Source: Actinophytocola sp963729115 (lineage in GTDB: Bacteria; Actinomycetota; Actinomycetes; Mycobacteriales; Pseudonocardiaceae). From it: a stretch of 64,000 nucleotides of DNA. Below are positions 23,814 through 32,545 of this stretch, in pieces. The stretch lies in the NCBI GenBank assembly GCA_963729115.1, contig CAVSMR010000018.1, positions 109,060 to 173,059 of the forward strand, in the 5' to 3' direction. The translations under genes and the position numbers were made by a program. A model generated the notes under the pieces. That model did no database searches. It had not been told where the DNA came from and worked only from the letters and a program-made list of their open reading frames with translations. The stretch's first letter is position 1. The number at the start of each line of letters is the position of its first letter.

Positions 23814-24733
23814 CCAGCAAGCCGACCGATCCGTTCGAAGCCCTGCGCGAGCCCGTCACGCCGGTCGAACCGGATCCGGGCTTCGCCGGGCGGTTGCGGC
23901 TCCGGATGACCCAGGAAGTCTTCGCTCCACCGGGAGGGACCATGTCCGCACGAACCGTTGCGCCGCAAGTCGACCGGGAGCCGGCCTGGCCCCCCGCGCT
24001 GACCCCGTACATCGTCGTGGCCGACGCCCGCCGCGCGCTGGACTGGTACGTCGAGGTGCTCGGCGCCGAGCAGCGCGGCGAGCTGTACGTCAACGACGAC
24101 GGCACGATCGGCCACGCCGAGGTCGGCATCGGTGACGCGGTGCTGATGTTCGCCGAGGCGTCCGAGCTGTGGCCCGACGTGCCGGTGCGCGCGCCGGACT
24201 CGCCGGCGACGTTCAGCCACACGCTGCACCTCGAGGTCGACGACGTCGACGCGACCACCGAGCGGGCCCGGCGACAGGGTGCGGCCGTGGAACGGGAACC
24301 CGTCGACAACCCCTACGGCCGCGGCTCGGTGATCGTCGACCCGTTCGGCCACCGGTGGATGCTGCTCCGCCCGCCGGCTCGGGCCACCCGGTTCCGGCAG
24401 GGCGACGTCGCCCGCGTCACCATGGTCGCCGCGGACTCGGTGCGTGCCAAGGAGTTCTACGAGGCCGTGCTCCAGGTCCCCTTCGGCCCCGGGAGCCAGC
24501 CGGGGGTGTGGGGCACCGACGCGACTCGCCCGCACGTCGGCATCTGGTCGCCGGAAGGCGTCGCGCCGGGGATCGAGCTCGTCTACCGGGTCGACGACCT
24601 CGCCGCCGCGCTGGACCGGGTCCGCGCCGCGGGCGGCATCGCGGGCGAGGCCGAACACAAGCCCTACGGCCGCAAGGCGCGGTGCGAGGACGTCGAGGGC
24701 GTCGTCTTCGAGCTCTGGCAACCGCCGGACTAG
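23810..24733 (+). CDS. Double-VOC protein with sigma-linked N-terminal segment
   Basis: The 307-residue product is coupled to the upstream sigma gene by ATGA. Residues 1-45 are a separate segment (DPFEALREPVTPVEPDPGFAGRL) of the sort seen at the start of small proteins downstream of ECF sigmas. Two VOC/glyoxalase modules follow (about 50-190 and 200-307), each with the repeated beta-alpha-beta units and NPYGRG/KPYGRK turns. Fusion of a sigma-partner segment with ligand-binding VOC modules would fit a cytoplasmic sensor; this is inference. It converges with the WYL regulator, overlapping by 4 bases. Confidence 0.8.
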   Translation: MTSKPTDPFEALREPVTPVEPDPGFAGRLRLRMTQEVFAPPGGTMSARTVAPQVDREPAWPPALTPYIVVADARRALDWYVEVLGAEQRGELYVNDDGTIGHAEVGIGDAVLMFAEASELWPDVPVRAPDSPATFSHTLHLEVDDVDATTERARRQGAAVEREPVDNPYGRGSVIVDPFGHRWMLLRPPARATRFRQGDVARVTMVAADSVRAKEFYEAVLQVPFGPGSQPGVWGTDATRPHVGIWSPEGVAPGIELVYRVDDLAAALDRVRAAGGIAGEAEHKPYGRKARCEDVEGVVFELWQPPD

Positions 24734-25683
24734 CGGGCGGCGGCGCGGCCGAACAGCCCGGCGAGCACCCGGACCTGCTCGACCAGCTCGGGCGGTGACA
24801 GCACCTCGAAGTCGAAGCCGATCTGGGCGATGTAGACACCGAACTCGGCCAGCGACGGGCCGCCGACGTGCAGCAGGCAGCTGTCCTCGTCGACGGCCTC
24901 GACCAGGCCGGCCGCCGGGCTGACCCGTTCGGCCACGACCTCGGCCGGCGCGTGCAGCCGGATCGTGGCCTGGTGGCGGTAGGGCGCGCTGGAGATCGCG
25001 CGGGAGACGTAGCCGGCGACGTCCGCCGGTGGTTCGCGCGGCGGGAACCGCGGGCCGGGCGCGGGCGGGCCGGCGATCCGGTCCACCCGGAACGTGCGCC
25101 ACCCGGCGGGCTCGCGGTCCCAGGCGAGCAGGTACCAGCGGCGGCCGGTGTACGCGAGGCGCACGGGCTCGACCAGCCGCCGCGTCTGGGTGCCGTCCGC
25201 CCGGGTGTAGCGCAGCCGCAGCGACTCGTGGTCGCGGCACGCGGTGGCCAGCGTGGTGAGCAGCGCCGGTTCGACGGCCGGGCCGCCGGCGGTGAGCGTC
25301 ACGGTCGACGAGCCGAGCGCCTGCACCCGCCGCCGCAGCCGGGCGGGCAGGACCTGTTCGAGCTTCGCGAGCGCCCGCACGGAGGTCTCCTCGATGCCGG
25401 CGATCGTGCCACCGGCCGCCGTGCGCAGGCCGACTGCCACCGCGACCGCCTCGTCGTCGTCCAGCAGCAGCGGGGGCATCGCCGTACCCGCCGCCAGCCG
25501 GTAGCCGCCGGCCGCGCCGGGCGTGGCGGCGACCGGGTAGCCGAGGTCGCGCAGCCGGTCGACGTCGCGGCGCACGGTCCGCAGCGTCACGCCCAGCCGC
25601 TCGGCGAGCTCGGCGCCGGTCCAGTCGCGCCGCGCCTGCAGCAACGACAGCAGCTTCAGCAGCCGCCCGGGCGTCTCCCACAT
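24730..25683 (-). CDS. WYL-domain regulator of module A
   Basis: A 317-residue YafY-type regulator: winged helix at about 1-60 (LLSLLQARRDWTGAELAERL), WYL domain at about 140-210 (RRWYLLAWDREPAGWRTFRVDR) and a C-terminal WCX-like extension. It is a close paralogue of the regulator at 37548; a run of 20 residues starting EETSVRAL is identical. WYL proteins can sense DNA damage products or small ligands. It is divergent from epoxide hydrolase A with a palindrome in the 63-base gap. ATG 25683 is used; seven upstream residues are possible. Confidence 0.9.
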   Translation of the reverse strand: MWETPGRLLKLLSLLQARRDWTGAELAERLGVTLRTVRRDVDRLRDLGYPVAATPGAAGGYRLAAGTAMPPLLLDDDEAVAVAVGLRTAAGGTIAGIEETSVRALAKLEQVLPARLRRRVQALGSSTVTLTAGGPAVEPALLTTLATACRDHESLRLRYTRADGTQTRRLVEPVRLAYTGRRWYLLAWDREPAGWRTFRVDRIAGPPAPGPRFPPREPPADVAGYVSRAISSAPYRHQATIRLHAPAEVVAERVSPAAGLVEAVDEDSCLLHVGGPSLAEFGVYIAQIGFDFEVLSPPELVEQVRVLAGLFGRAAAR

Positions 25684-25700
25684 GCCCGGAATTCTCGCAT

Positions 25701-25729
25701 CCATTAGTGACCGAAGCTGTCACCAATGG
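25701..25729. promoter_or_regulatory. Palindromic operator of module A
   Basis: CCATTAGTGAC (25701-25711) and GTCACCAATGG (25719-25729) form an 11-base dyad with one mismatch and a 7-base spacer, centred between the divergent WYL regulator and epoxide hydrolase. It is the likely binding site of that regulator. The corresponding site of module B has a different sequence. Confidence 0.7.
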
Positions 25730-25746
25730 AGGTTAGCGTCGCGGTC

Positions 25747-26895
25747 ATGACCGACACCGAGATCCGCCCCTTCCGCATCGACGTCCCCCGGTCCGCCCTC
25801 GACGACCTGCACCGCCGGCTCGACGCCACCCGCTGGCCCGACGAGCTGCCCGGCACCGGGTGGACCCGCGGCGTGCCGCTCGGCTACCTCCGCGAGCTGA
25901 CCGGATACTGGCGGCACGGCTACGACTGGCGCGCGCAGGAGAAGCAGCTGAACGACCTGCCGCAGCACGTCACCGAGATCGACGGCACGACTGTCCACTT
26001 CGTACACGTCCGCTCCCCCGAACCGGCCGCGCTGCCGCTCGTGCTGACCCATGGCTGGCCCGGCTCGATGGTCGAGTTCCTGGACGTGATCGGCCCGCTC
26101 ACCGACCCCGTCGCGCACGGCGGCGACGCCCGGGACGCGTTCCACCTCGTGATCCCGTCGCTGCCCGGGTTCGGCTTCTCGGGACCGACCCGCGACGCCG
26201 GCTGGGACACCCGCCGCATCGCCCGCGCGTGGGCGGAGCTGATGGCGCGCCTGGGCTACCCGCGCTACGGCGCGCAGGGTGGCGACTTCGGCGCGCTCGT
26301 CTCCCCCGACCTCGGCCGGGTCGACGCCGAGCACGTCGCCGGCGTGCACGTCAACGCCGCCACCGTGGGCTTCATCCCCTTCGGCGGCGTGGACGAGGAC
26401 TCGCTGACCGAGGTGGAGAAGCAGCGCTGGGCCCGCCAGCAGCGGTACCTGGACGACGGCAACGCCTACTTCCAGCTGCAGGCCACCCGCCCGCAGACGA
26501 TCGCGTACGCGCTCACCGACTCCCCCGTGGGCCAGCTCGCGTGGATCGTGGAGCGGTTCAAGGAGTGGACCCATCCCGCCACGGACCTGCCCGAGGCCTC
26601 GGTCGACCGCGACCGGATGCTGACCAACGTGATGCTGTACTGGCTCACCGGCACCGCCGGGTCCGCCGCGCGGATCTACCACGAGACCATGCACGCGAGC
26701 GAGTGGCCGTACCGCACCGACGTGCCGACCGGCGTCGCCGCGTTCGCGGAGGACATCCCGATCCGCCGCTACGCCGAGGAGACCAACACGATCACGCACT
26801 GGACCGACTTCGCCACCGGCGGGCACTTCGCCGCCATGGAGGTACCCGACCTGCTCGTCGGCGACGTGCGAGAGTTCTTCCGCGGGCTGCGCTGA
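25747..26895 (+). CDS. Epoxide hydrolase A (alpha/beta-hydrolase, EHN domain)
   Basis: It adds water to epoxides through an ester intermediate. The 382-residue protein opens with an EHN (epoxide hydrolase N-terminal) domain (about 5-110: FRIDVPRSALDDLHRRLDATRWP) as in microsomal and JHEH-type enzymes. The oxyanion HGWPGS is near 105, the nucleophile Asp is in the QGGDFGA elbow (about 180), and the C-terminal His is in TGGHFAAME (about 362). A short GDVREFF helix ends it. No signal peptide is visible. It is divergent from WYL regulator A, and the AlkZ-like gene lies 53 bases downstream. Confidence 0.92.
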   Translation: MTDTEIRPFRIDVPRSALDDLHRRLDATRWPDELPGTGWTRGVPLGYLRELTGYWRHGYDWRAQEKQLNDLPQHVTEIDGTTVHFVHVRSPEPAALPLVLTHGWPGSMVEFLDVIGPLTDPVAHGGDARDAFHLVIPSLPGFGFSGPTRDAGWDTRRIARAWAELMARLGYPRYGAQGGDFGALVSPDLGRVDAEHVAGVHVNAATVGFIPFGGVDEDSLTEVEKQRWARQQRYLDDGNAYFQLQATRPQTIAYALTDSPVGQLAWIVERFKEWTHPATDLPEASVDRDRMLTNVMLYWLTGTAGSAARIYHETMHASEWPYRTDVPTGVAAFAEDIPIRRYAEETNTITHWTDFATGGHFAAMEVPDLLVGDVREFFRGLR

Positions 26896-26933
26896 TGATC
26901 GAACGCTGATGATCGACATTGATGATCTAACGC
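26893..26933 (+). repeat. Three imperfect 14-bp tandem repeats
   Basis: TGATGATCGAACGC, TGATGATCGACAT and TGATGATCTAACGC follow each other, the first beginning at the epoxide hydrolase stop codon. Each unit starts with TGATGA, so the array offers repeated stop codons between hydrolase A and the AlkZ-like gene. It may affect translational coupling or be an expanding microrepeat. Confidence 0.65.
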
Positions 26934-26948
26934 TGAGATGGGGTGTGC

Positions 26949-28058
26949 ATGGAGGTCCTGAGCCTGCGGGCGATCAACCGGGCGACGCTGGCGCGCCAGC
27001 TGCTCATCGAACGCGACGCCCGCTCGGCCGAGCAAGCCGTCGAGCACCTCGTCGGCATGCAGGCCCAGGCACCCTTTCCGCCCTACACCGGGCTGTGGAC
27101 CCGGCTCGCGGACTTCGCGCCGGAGGAGCTCGCCGACGCGCTGCTCGAGCGGCGGGTGGTGCGGGTCGTGCTGATGCGCGGCACCGTCCACCTGGTCACC
27201 GCCGCGGACGCGTGCTTCCTGCGCCCGCTCGTCCAAGTGATCATGGACCGGGACCTGCGGACCAACGTGCAGCACGGCCGCAACCTCGGCGGCGTGGACG
27301 TCGCGAAGCTCGCCGCCGCCGCCCGTGCCGTGCTCGAGGACGACGCGCTCACGGCGAAGGAGCTCGGCGCGGCGCTGGCCGAGCGGTGGCCGTCGGTGCC
27401 GCCCGGCTCGCTCGGCCACGCCGCCCGCGGCGCGCTCGCACTGGTGCAGGTGCCGCCGCGCGCGGTGTGGGGCCGCGCCGGCCAGACCCGCTACCGCACG
27501 GCCGAGCACTGGCTGGGCCGCGAGCTCGAGCCTGCCCCCGACCCGGCGCGGCTCGTGCTGCGCTACCTCGCCGCGTTCGGCCCGGCGTCGGTGGCGGACG
27601 TCCAGACGTGGTCGGGCCTGACCCGGCTCCGCGAGGTCGTCGAGCCGCTGCGGCCGCGGCTGCGCGTGTTCGCCGACGAGTCCGGTCGCGAGCTGTTCGA
27701 CCTGCCTGATGCGCCGCGCCCGCCCGCCGACCGGCCCGTGCCGGTGCGCTTCCTGCCGGAGTTCGACAACCTGGTGCTGTCCCACGCCGACCGGACCCGG
27801 GTGCTGACCGAACCGTTCCGCAAGCGGCTGTTCGGCGTGAAGAACGGCGTGTTCCCCGGCACGTTCCTGGTGGACGGCTTCGTGCGCGGCGAGTGGCGGA
27901 TCGCCAAGCAGCGCAAGGCGGCCACGCTGACGATCACCCCGTGGGCCAGGCTGTCCAAGAAGGACACCGCGGCACTGGCCGCGGAAGGCGCCCGGCTGCT
28001 CGGATTCGCCGCGGCGCAGGCAGAGTCACGGGACGTCGTCGTTAGCAAGGAGTCGTGA
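26949..28058 (+). CDS. HTH_42 winged-helix protein A, AlkZ-like DNA glycosylase candidate
   Basis: The 369-residue protein belongs to the HTH_42 superfamily (three tandem winged helices), which includes the crosslink-unhooking DNA glycosylases YcaQ/AlkX and AlkZ. The N-terminal catalytic motif is Gln38-Ala-Gln40 in GMQAQAP, the Gln-x-Gln form of AlkZ (Gln37, Gln39) instead of the Gln-x-Asp of YcaQ. Later conserved parts are LMRGTVHLV (about 78), TWSGL (about 222) and FLPEFDNLVLSHADRT (about 270). ATG 26949 aligns residue by residue with copy B. It follows epoxide hydrolase A in one likely transcript. Activity on DNA is inferred from the motif. Confidence 0.85.
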   Translation: MEVLSLRAINRATLARQLLIERDARSAEQAVEHLVGMQAQAPFPPYTGLWTRLADFAPEELADALLERRVVRVVLMRGTVHLVTAADACFLRPLVQVIMDRDLRTNVQHGRNLGGVDVAKLAAAARAVLEDDALTAKELGAALAERWPSVPPGSLGHAARGALALVQVPPRAVWGRAGQTRYRTAEHWLGRELEPAPDPARLVLRYLAAFGPASVADVQTWSGLTRLREVVEPLRPRLRVFADESGRELFDLPDAPRPPADRPVPVRFLPEFDNLVLSHADRTRVLTEPFRKRLFGVKNGVFPGTFLVDGFVRGEWRIAKQRKAATLTITPWARLSKKDTAALAAEGARLLGFAAAQAESRDVVVSKES

Positions 28059-28088
28059 ATCAGGAGTCGTGAGCAAGGAGGTCGCGGG

Positions 28089-28883
28089 CTAGAACGCCGG
28101 CCACGGGATCGCGCGGTAGTCGGCGTCGGGGACGGGGAACTCCGCCCGGTGCCGGAACTCCTCGACCCGCCGCTTCAGCGCGCGGATCTCCGCCCGGGTC
28201 AGGTGTTCGGCGAGCGCCTCGGCCAGCGACGCGTCCAGCGCGGCGCGCACCGCGCCGAGCATGTCCAGCACGTCCTCGGTCAGCGGCTCGCCGCCCCAGC
28301 CCCACAGGACCGTGCGCAGCTTGTGCTCGGTGTGCAGGCAGATCCCGTGGTCCACGCCGTACACGTTGCCGTCCGTGCCGTGCAGGACGTGGCCGCCCTT
28401 GCGGTCCGCGTTGTTGATCACCACGTCGAGCGCCGCCATCAGCCGCACGCTCGGGTGGTCGGAGTGCGCGAGCACCGCGGGCTCGCCGAAGCGGTCGTGC
28501 GCGCGCAGCACCCGGCGCCAGCCCCGCGGCACGTCGTCGGGTGCGAGCACGTCGACGAGGTCGTCGCCCTCCTTGGTGTCCACCCACAGCTGCACCATGC
28601 CCGGGCCGAACGGGCCCGGCCGCAGTACCGTCGGCGGGACCAGGTGCAGGCCGGTCGCCTCCGAGACCAGGTACGCGCCGACCTCGCGGCCGGCCAGCGT
28701 GCCGTCCGGGAAGTCCCACAGCGCCCGCTCGCCCGACACCGGCTTGTACACGCAGTGCGCGACCGCGTCCCCTCCGCTGATCTCGCAGAACAGCGTGGCG
28801 TTGGACGCGTCGACGAGGCGGCCCTCGACCTCGATTCGACCCCGGGTGAGCAGCTCGTTGACGGCCGGATCGGACGGAAGCAA
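28089..28883 (-). CDS. SCO1664 family protein
   Basis: A 264-residue protein of the actinobacterial SCO1664 family, with a kinase-like (PI3/PI4K-like) look: CVYKPVSGERALWDFPDGTLAGREVGAY has the ATP-site Lys, DVVINNADRKGGHVL is the catalytic-loop-like stretch, and GVDHGICLH the DFG-like metal site. I chose a TTG start at 28883, just downstream of the DUF3090 stop at 28888; the upstream frame lies inside DUF3090 and has no family features. DUF3090 and this gene are a conserved pair near mshC and a histidine phosphatase in mycobacteria; mshC is not present here. Substrate unknown. Confidence 0.85.
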   Translation of the reverse strand: MLPSDPAVNELLTRGRIEVEGRLVDASNATLFCEISGGDAVAHCVYKPVSGERALWDFPDGTLAGREVGAYLVSEATGLHLVPPTVLRPGPFGPGMVQLWVDTKEGDDLVDVLAPDDVPRGWRRVLRAHDRFGEPAVLAHSDHPSVRLMAALDVVINNADRKGGHVLHGTDGNVYGVDHGICLHTEHKLRTVLWGWGGEPLTEDVLDMLGAVRAALDASLAEALAEHLTRAEIRALKRRVEEFRHRAEFPVPDADYRAIPWPAF

Positions 28884-28887
28884 CTGG

Positions 28888-29463
28888 CTATTCCGTCTCT
28901 TCCTCGTCGGTTCGCCGGTACCCGTTCTGCCGCGGGCACACGTGCCCGGCCGGGTCCAGCGGCTCACCGCACAGCGGGCACGGCTTGCGGCCGGCGTTGA
29001 TCACCCGGTCGGCCCGCTCGGCGAACGCGCGCGCCTCGGCCGGGGTCAGGAACACCCGCACCGCGTCCGGGCCCTCCTCCGTGTCGTCGAGCACGACCGA
29101 CTCGTCGACCTCGCCCTCGGTGATCGCCAGCAGCTCGATGACCACCGCGCGGGTCTCGGAGTCCCAGCCGAGGCCCATCGTGCCGACCCGGAACTCCTCC
29201 TCGACCGGCACGCGCAGCGGGTCCGCGTCGACCAGGTCCTCCGGTGTCTCGTTGGGCAGATCCGCCCCGAACCGCCGGTGGACCTCCTCCAGCAGCGAGC
29301 CGATGCGCTCGGCGAGCACGGCGACCTGCTGCTTCTCCAGTGTCACGCTGATGGTCCGGGCGCTCTCCGAGGCCTGCAGGTAGAAGATCCGGTCCCCGGG
29401 CTGCCCGACCGTGCCGGCAACGAACCGATCGGGCTGACGGAACACATGAATGACACGAGCCAT
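28888..29463 (-). CDS. DUF3090 family protein
   Basis: The 191-residue protein starts MARVIHVFRQPDRF, continues with RIFYLQA and a long helical region, and ends in a zinc-ribbon-like CPLCGEPLDPAGHVCPR, all features of DUF3090. The family has no known enzyme activity. Its genomic partner is the SCO1664 gene four bases downstream. ATG 29463 is preceded by GGAGGTGCC. The third usual neighbour, a histidine phosphatase, is at 56.7 kb here. Confidence 0.92.
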   Translation of the reverse strand: MARVIHVFRQPDRFVAGTVGQPGDRIFYLQASESARTISVTLEKQQVAVLAERIGSLLEEVHRRFGADLPNETPEDLVDADPLRVPVEEEFRVGTMGLGWDSETRAVVIELLAITEGEVDESVVLDDTEEGPDAVRVFLTPAEARAFAERADRVINAGRKPCPLCGEPLDPAGHVCPRQNGYRRTDEEETE

Positions 29464-29596
29464 GGCACCTCCGACACTACGGCAATCGACTCGGGCAAAC
29501 GACTCGGTCGAGCAGGCCCGTTCCCCCCGCCACGACGGATCGTCGGCAACGTTAGCGAAGGTGGTTGGGCAGGGCTGACCAGTTAGGGTTGCCGGC

Positions 29597-31528
29597 GTGG
29601 TGAAGATCGCAGAGTACGGGGCTTGGGAGTCGCCGCTGACGGCCGGGCTCGTCGCCGTGGCCGGCGCCGCGCCCAAGTGGGTGGACGTGCACGACGGCCG
29701 CGTTTGGTGGGCCGAGACCAGACCGGCCGAGGGTGGGCGGGTCGCGCTGTTGCGCGAGGGCCCCGACGGGCAGCCCGCCGACGTCCTGCCGGCGCCGTGG
29801 AACGTGCGCAACCGCCTGCACGAGTACGGCGGCCGCCCGTGGACCGTCCTCGACGGCCGGCTGCTCGTGTTCACCGAGTGGGCCGACCAGCGCCTCTACG
29901 TGCTCGACCTCGACGAGCCGGGCGAGCCGCGGCCGCTCACCCCGGAGCCCGCGCGCCGCCACGGCCTGCGCTACGGGGACCTCTCGCCCGGCCCGGGCCA
30001 CGCCTCGGTGCTGTGCGTCCGCGAGACCGTGACCGGTGCCGGGCCCACCGACATCGAGCACGACCTCGTCGACATCCCGCTCGACGGCGGCGAGCCCCGC
30101 GTGCTCGCCGCGAGCCACCACTTCATGTCCGGGCCGCGGCTGAGCCCCGACGCCACGAAGATCGCGTGGATCGGCTGGGACCACCCGCGCATGCCGTGGG
30201 ACGGGGCCGAGCTGTGCGTCGCCACGCTGGGCGAGCCCGGCCACCGCGTGCTCGCCGGCGGCGAGCGGGAGAGCCCCTGCCAGGTCGAGTGGGAGTCGCC
30301 GGACACGTTGCTGGCGCTCACCGACCCGGACGGCTGGTGGAACCTGTGCCGCATCGGCCTGGACGGCACGAGCCGCAACCTGGCGCCGTGCGAGGAGGAG
30401 CTCGGCGGGCCACTGTGGACGCCCGGGATGCGCTGGTTCGCCCCGCTCGGCGGCGGCCGCCACGCGGTCCTGCGCTCGGGCCACCTCGCCGTCCTCGACG
30501 AGCGGGCCGGCACCGTGACCGACGTGGCCGGCGAGGCCGGCGCCATGACGACGTGGACGGCCGACGTGTCCGTGCGCGACGGTGTCGTGGTCTCCGGCGC
30601 GGGCGGGCCGCAGGCCGCGCTCGCGGTCGTCGCCGTCGATCCCGCCACCGGCGCCACGACCACGCTGTCCGCCGCGACCCCCCTGCCGGTCGACGCCGCG
30701 TACCTCCCGGAGCCGGTGGAGCGCCTGTTCACCAGCGCCGACGGGCGCACGATCCCCGCGATCGTCTACCCGCCGCGCAACCCGGACTTCGCCGGCCCGG
30801 ACGACGCCGCGCCGCCCTGCCTCGTCTACGCGCACGGCGGCCCGACCGGCGGGGCCCGCTCCGGTCTCGATCTCGACGCCGCCTACTTCACCAGCCGCGG
30901 TTTCGCCTACGTCTCGGTCAACTACGGCGGTTCCTCGGGTTACGGCCGCGAGTTCCGCGAGTCGCTCAACGGCCAGTGGGGCGTCGTCGACGTCACCGAC
31001 TGCGCCGAGGTCGCCGCCGCGCTCGCCGCCGAGGGCTCGGCCGATGTGCGGGGCCTGGCCATCCGCGGCGGCAGCGCGGGCGGCTGGACCTCCGCGGCCT
31101 CGATGACCACAGTGGACACCTACCGGTGCGCCACGATCATGTACCCGGTCCTGGACATGCTGGCGTTCGCCGGCGAGACCCACGACTTCGAGTCCCGCTA
31201 CCTCGACACGCTCGTCGGCGCGCTGCCCGAGCACCGGGACCGCTACGTCGATCGCTCGCCGATCAACCGCATCGACCGGCTCGCCGGCCCGGTCCTGCTG
31301 CTGCAGGGCCTCGAGGACGAGGTGTGCCCGCCCGCCCAGGCCGACCGGTTCGTCGCGAGCCTCGACGGCAGCGGCGTGCCGCACGCGTACCTCACGTTCG
31401 AGGGCGAGCAGCACGGGTTCCGCCGCGCGGAGACGATCGTCGCGGCTCTCGAGGCCGAGTTGTCCTTCTACGGCCAGGTGTTCGGCTTCGACACCCCGGG
31501 CGTCGCCAAGCTGGCGTTGCGCACGTGA
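29597..31528 (+). CDS. S9 family serine peptidase (prolyl oligopeptidase-like)
   Basis: A 643-residue acylaminoacyl-peptidase/oligopeptidase-type enzyme: an N-terminal beta-propeller (about 20-380) and a C-terminal alpha/beta-hydrolase domain. The catalytic triad is Ser493 (GGSAGG), Asp574 (EDEVCPP) and His606 (EQHGF), and the oxyanion segment is AHGGPTGGARS. No signal peptide is visible, so it degrades peptides in the cytoplasm. The GTG at 29597 is followed by another GTG, so the first residue is uncertain. The S66 gene overlaps its stop (GTGA). Confidence 0.93.
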   Translation: MVKIAEYGAWESPLTAGLVAVAGAAPKWVDVHDGRVWWAETRPAEGGRVALLREGPDGQPADVLPAPWNVRNRLHEYGGRPWTVLDGRLLVFTEWADQRLYVLDLDEPGEPRPLTPEPARRHGLRYGDLSPGPGHASVLCVRETVTGAGPTDIEHDLVDIPLDGGEPRVLAASHHFMSGPRLSPDATKIAWIGWDHPRMPWDGAELCVATLGEPGHRVLAGGERESPCQVEWESPDTLLALTDPDGWWNLCRIGLDGTSRNLAPCEEELGGPLWTPGMRWFAPLGGGRHAVLRSGHLAVLDERAGTVTDVAGEAGAMTTWTADVSVRDGVVVSGAGGPQAALAVVAVDPATGATTTLSAATPLPVDAAYLPEPVERLFTSADGRTIPAIVYPPRNPDFAGPDDAAPPCLVYAHGGPTGGARSGLDLDAAYFTSRGFAYVSVNYGGSSGYGREFRESLNGQWGVVDVTDCAEVAAALAAEGSADVRGLAIRGGSAGGWTSAASMTTVDTYRCATIMYPVLDMLAFAGETHDFESRYLDTLVGALPEHRDRYVDRSPINRIDRLAGPVLLLQGLEDEVCPPAQADRFVASLDGSGVPHAYLTFEGEQHGFRRAETIVAALEAELSFYGQVFGFDTPGVAKLALRT

Positions 31529-32451
31529 GCGGCCGGACGCGGCCGCGGCGCCTGAAGGCCGGTGACACGGTCGCGATCGTCGCCCCGTCCGGTCCGCCGC
31601 CACCCGAGCTCGTCGACTCCAGCGTCGCCGTGCTGCAGGACTGGGGGCTGCGGGTCCGGGTCGGCAAGCACGTGCTCGACCGCCACCCGGACCTGCGCTA
31701 CCTCGCCGGCCAGGACGCCCACCGCGCGGCCGACCTGCAGCAGGCGTGGTGCGACCCGGACGTGGCCGCGGTGATCTGCGCGCGCGGCGGGTACGGCACG
31801 ATGCGCATGGTCGACCTCCTCGACTGGGACACGATGGCCGAGTCGATGGCACCGGCGGGGCCTCCGGTGTTCACCGGCTCCAGTGACATCACCGCCCTGC
31901 ACGGCGCGATCGGTGAACGGCTCGGCGTCGTCACGGTGTTCTCGCCCATCACCGCGGGCACCTCGTTCGACCAGACCGCGCAGAAGTACCTGCGGGCCAC
32001 GCTGTTCGAACCCGAGTCGATGCTCGAGCTCACCGGCCCGGCCGTCGCCACGATGAACCACGGCAGCGCGACCGGCGTGCTCACCGGCGGCAACCTCAGC
32101 CTGCTCTCCTCCTGCATCGGCATGGCCGGCCCCGCGCCGGACGGCTCGATCGTGCTGCTCGAGGACGTCAACGAGGAGCCTTACCAGCTCGACCGCATGC
32201 TCACCCAGCTGCTGCGCGCGGGCTGGTTCACCGGCGCGGCCGGCATCGCGCTCGGCTCGTGGTCCGGCTGCGGCGAACCGTCCGATGTGTACGCCGTGCT
32301 GGCCGACCTGCTCGGCGGCCTGGGCATCCCGATGGTGTGGGACCTCGGCTTCGGCCACGTCCCCGCGCAGCTCACGATCCCGCTCGGGGTGGAGGCGACG
32401 CTGGACGCGGACGCCGGGACGCTCACGCTCGCCGAACCCGCGCTGCGCTAG
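31525..32451 (+). CDS. LD-carboxypeptidase (peptidase family S66)
   Basis: It cleaves the terminal D-Ala of murein tetrapeptides or releases similar L-D bonds, and family members also inactivate microcin C7. The 308-residue protein shows AIVAPSG at the start, ARGGYGTMR, the catalytic Ser in FTGSSDIT (about 113), a Glu in LEDVNEEPYQLDR and the C-terminal His in GFGHVP. It is GTGA-coupled to the S9 peptidase, so the pair probably recycles peptides. No signal peptide is seen. Confidence 0.93.
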   Translation: MSGRTRPRRLKAGDTVAIVAPSGPPPPELVDSSVAVLQDWGLRVRVGKHVLDRHPDLRYLAGQDAHRAADLQQAWCDPDVAAVICARGGYGTMRMVDLLDWDTMAESMAPAGPPVFTGSSDITALHGAIGERLGVVTVFSPITAGTSFDQTAQKYLRATLFEPESMLELTGPAVATMNHGSATGVLTGGNLSLLSSCIGMAGPAPDGSIVLLEDVNEEPYQLDRMLTQLLRAGWFTGAAGIALGSWSGCGEPSDVYAVLADLLGGLGIPMVWDLGFGHVPAQLTIPLGVEATLDADAGTLTLAEPALR

Positions 32452-32545
32452 ACCGGCATGCGCCTCCGGTGGTCCGCAGGTCGGTGATCTCCGTGGGCCG
32501 AGCGGATCTGCCGCGGGTTCGCCGCCGGCGCATACGATCTCGGGA

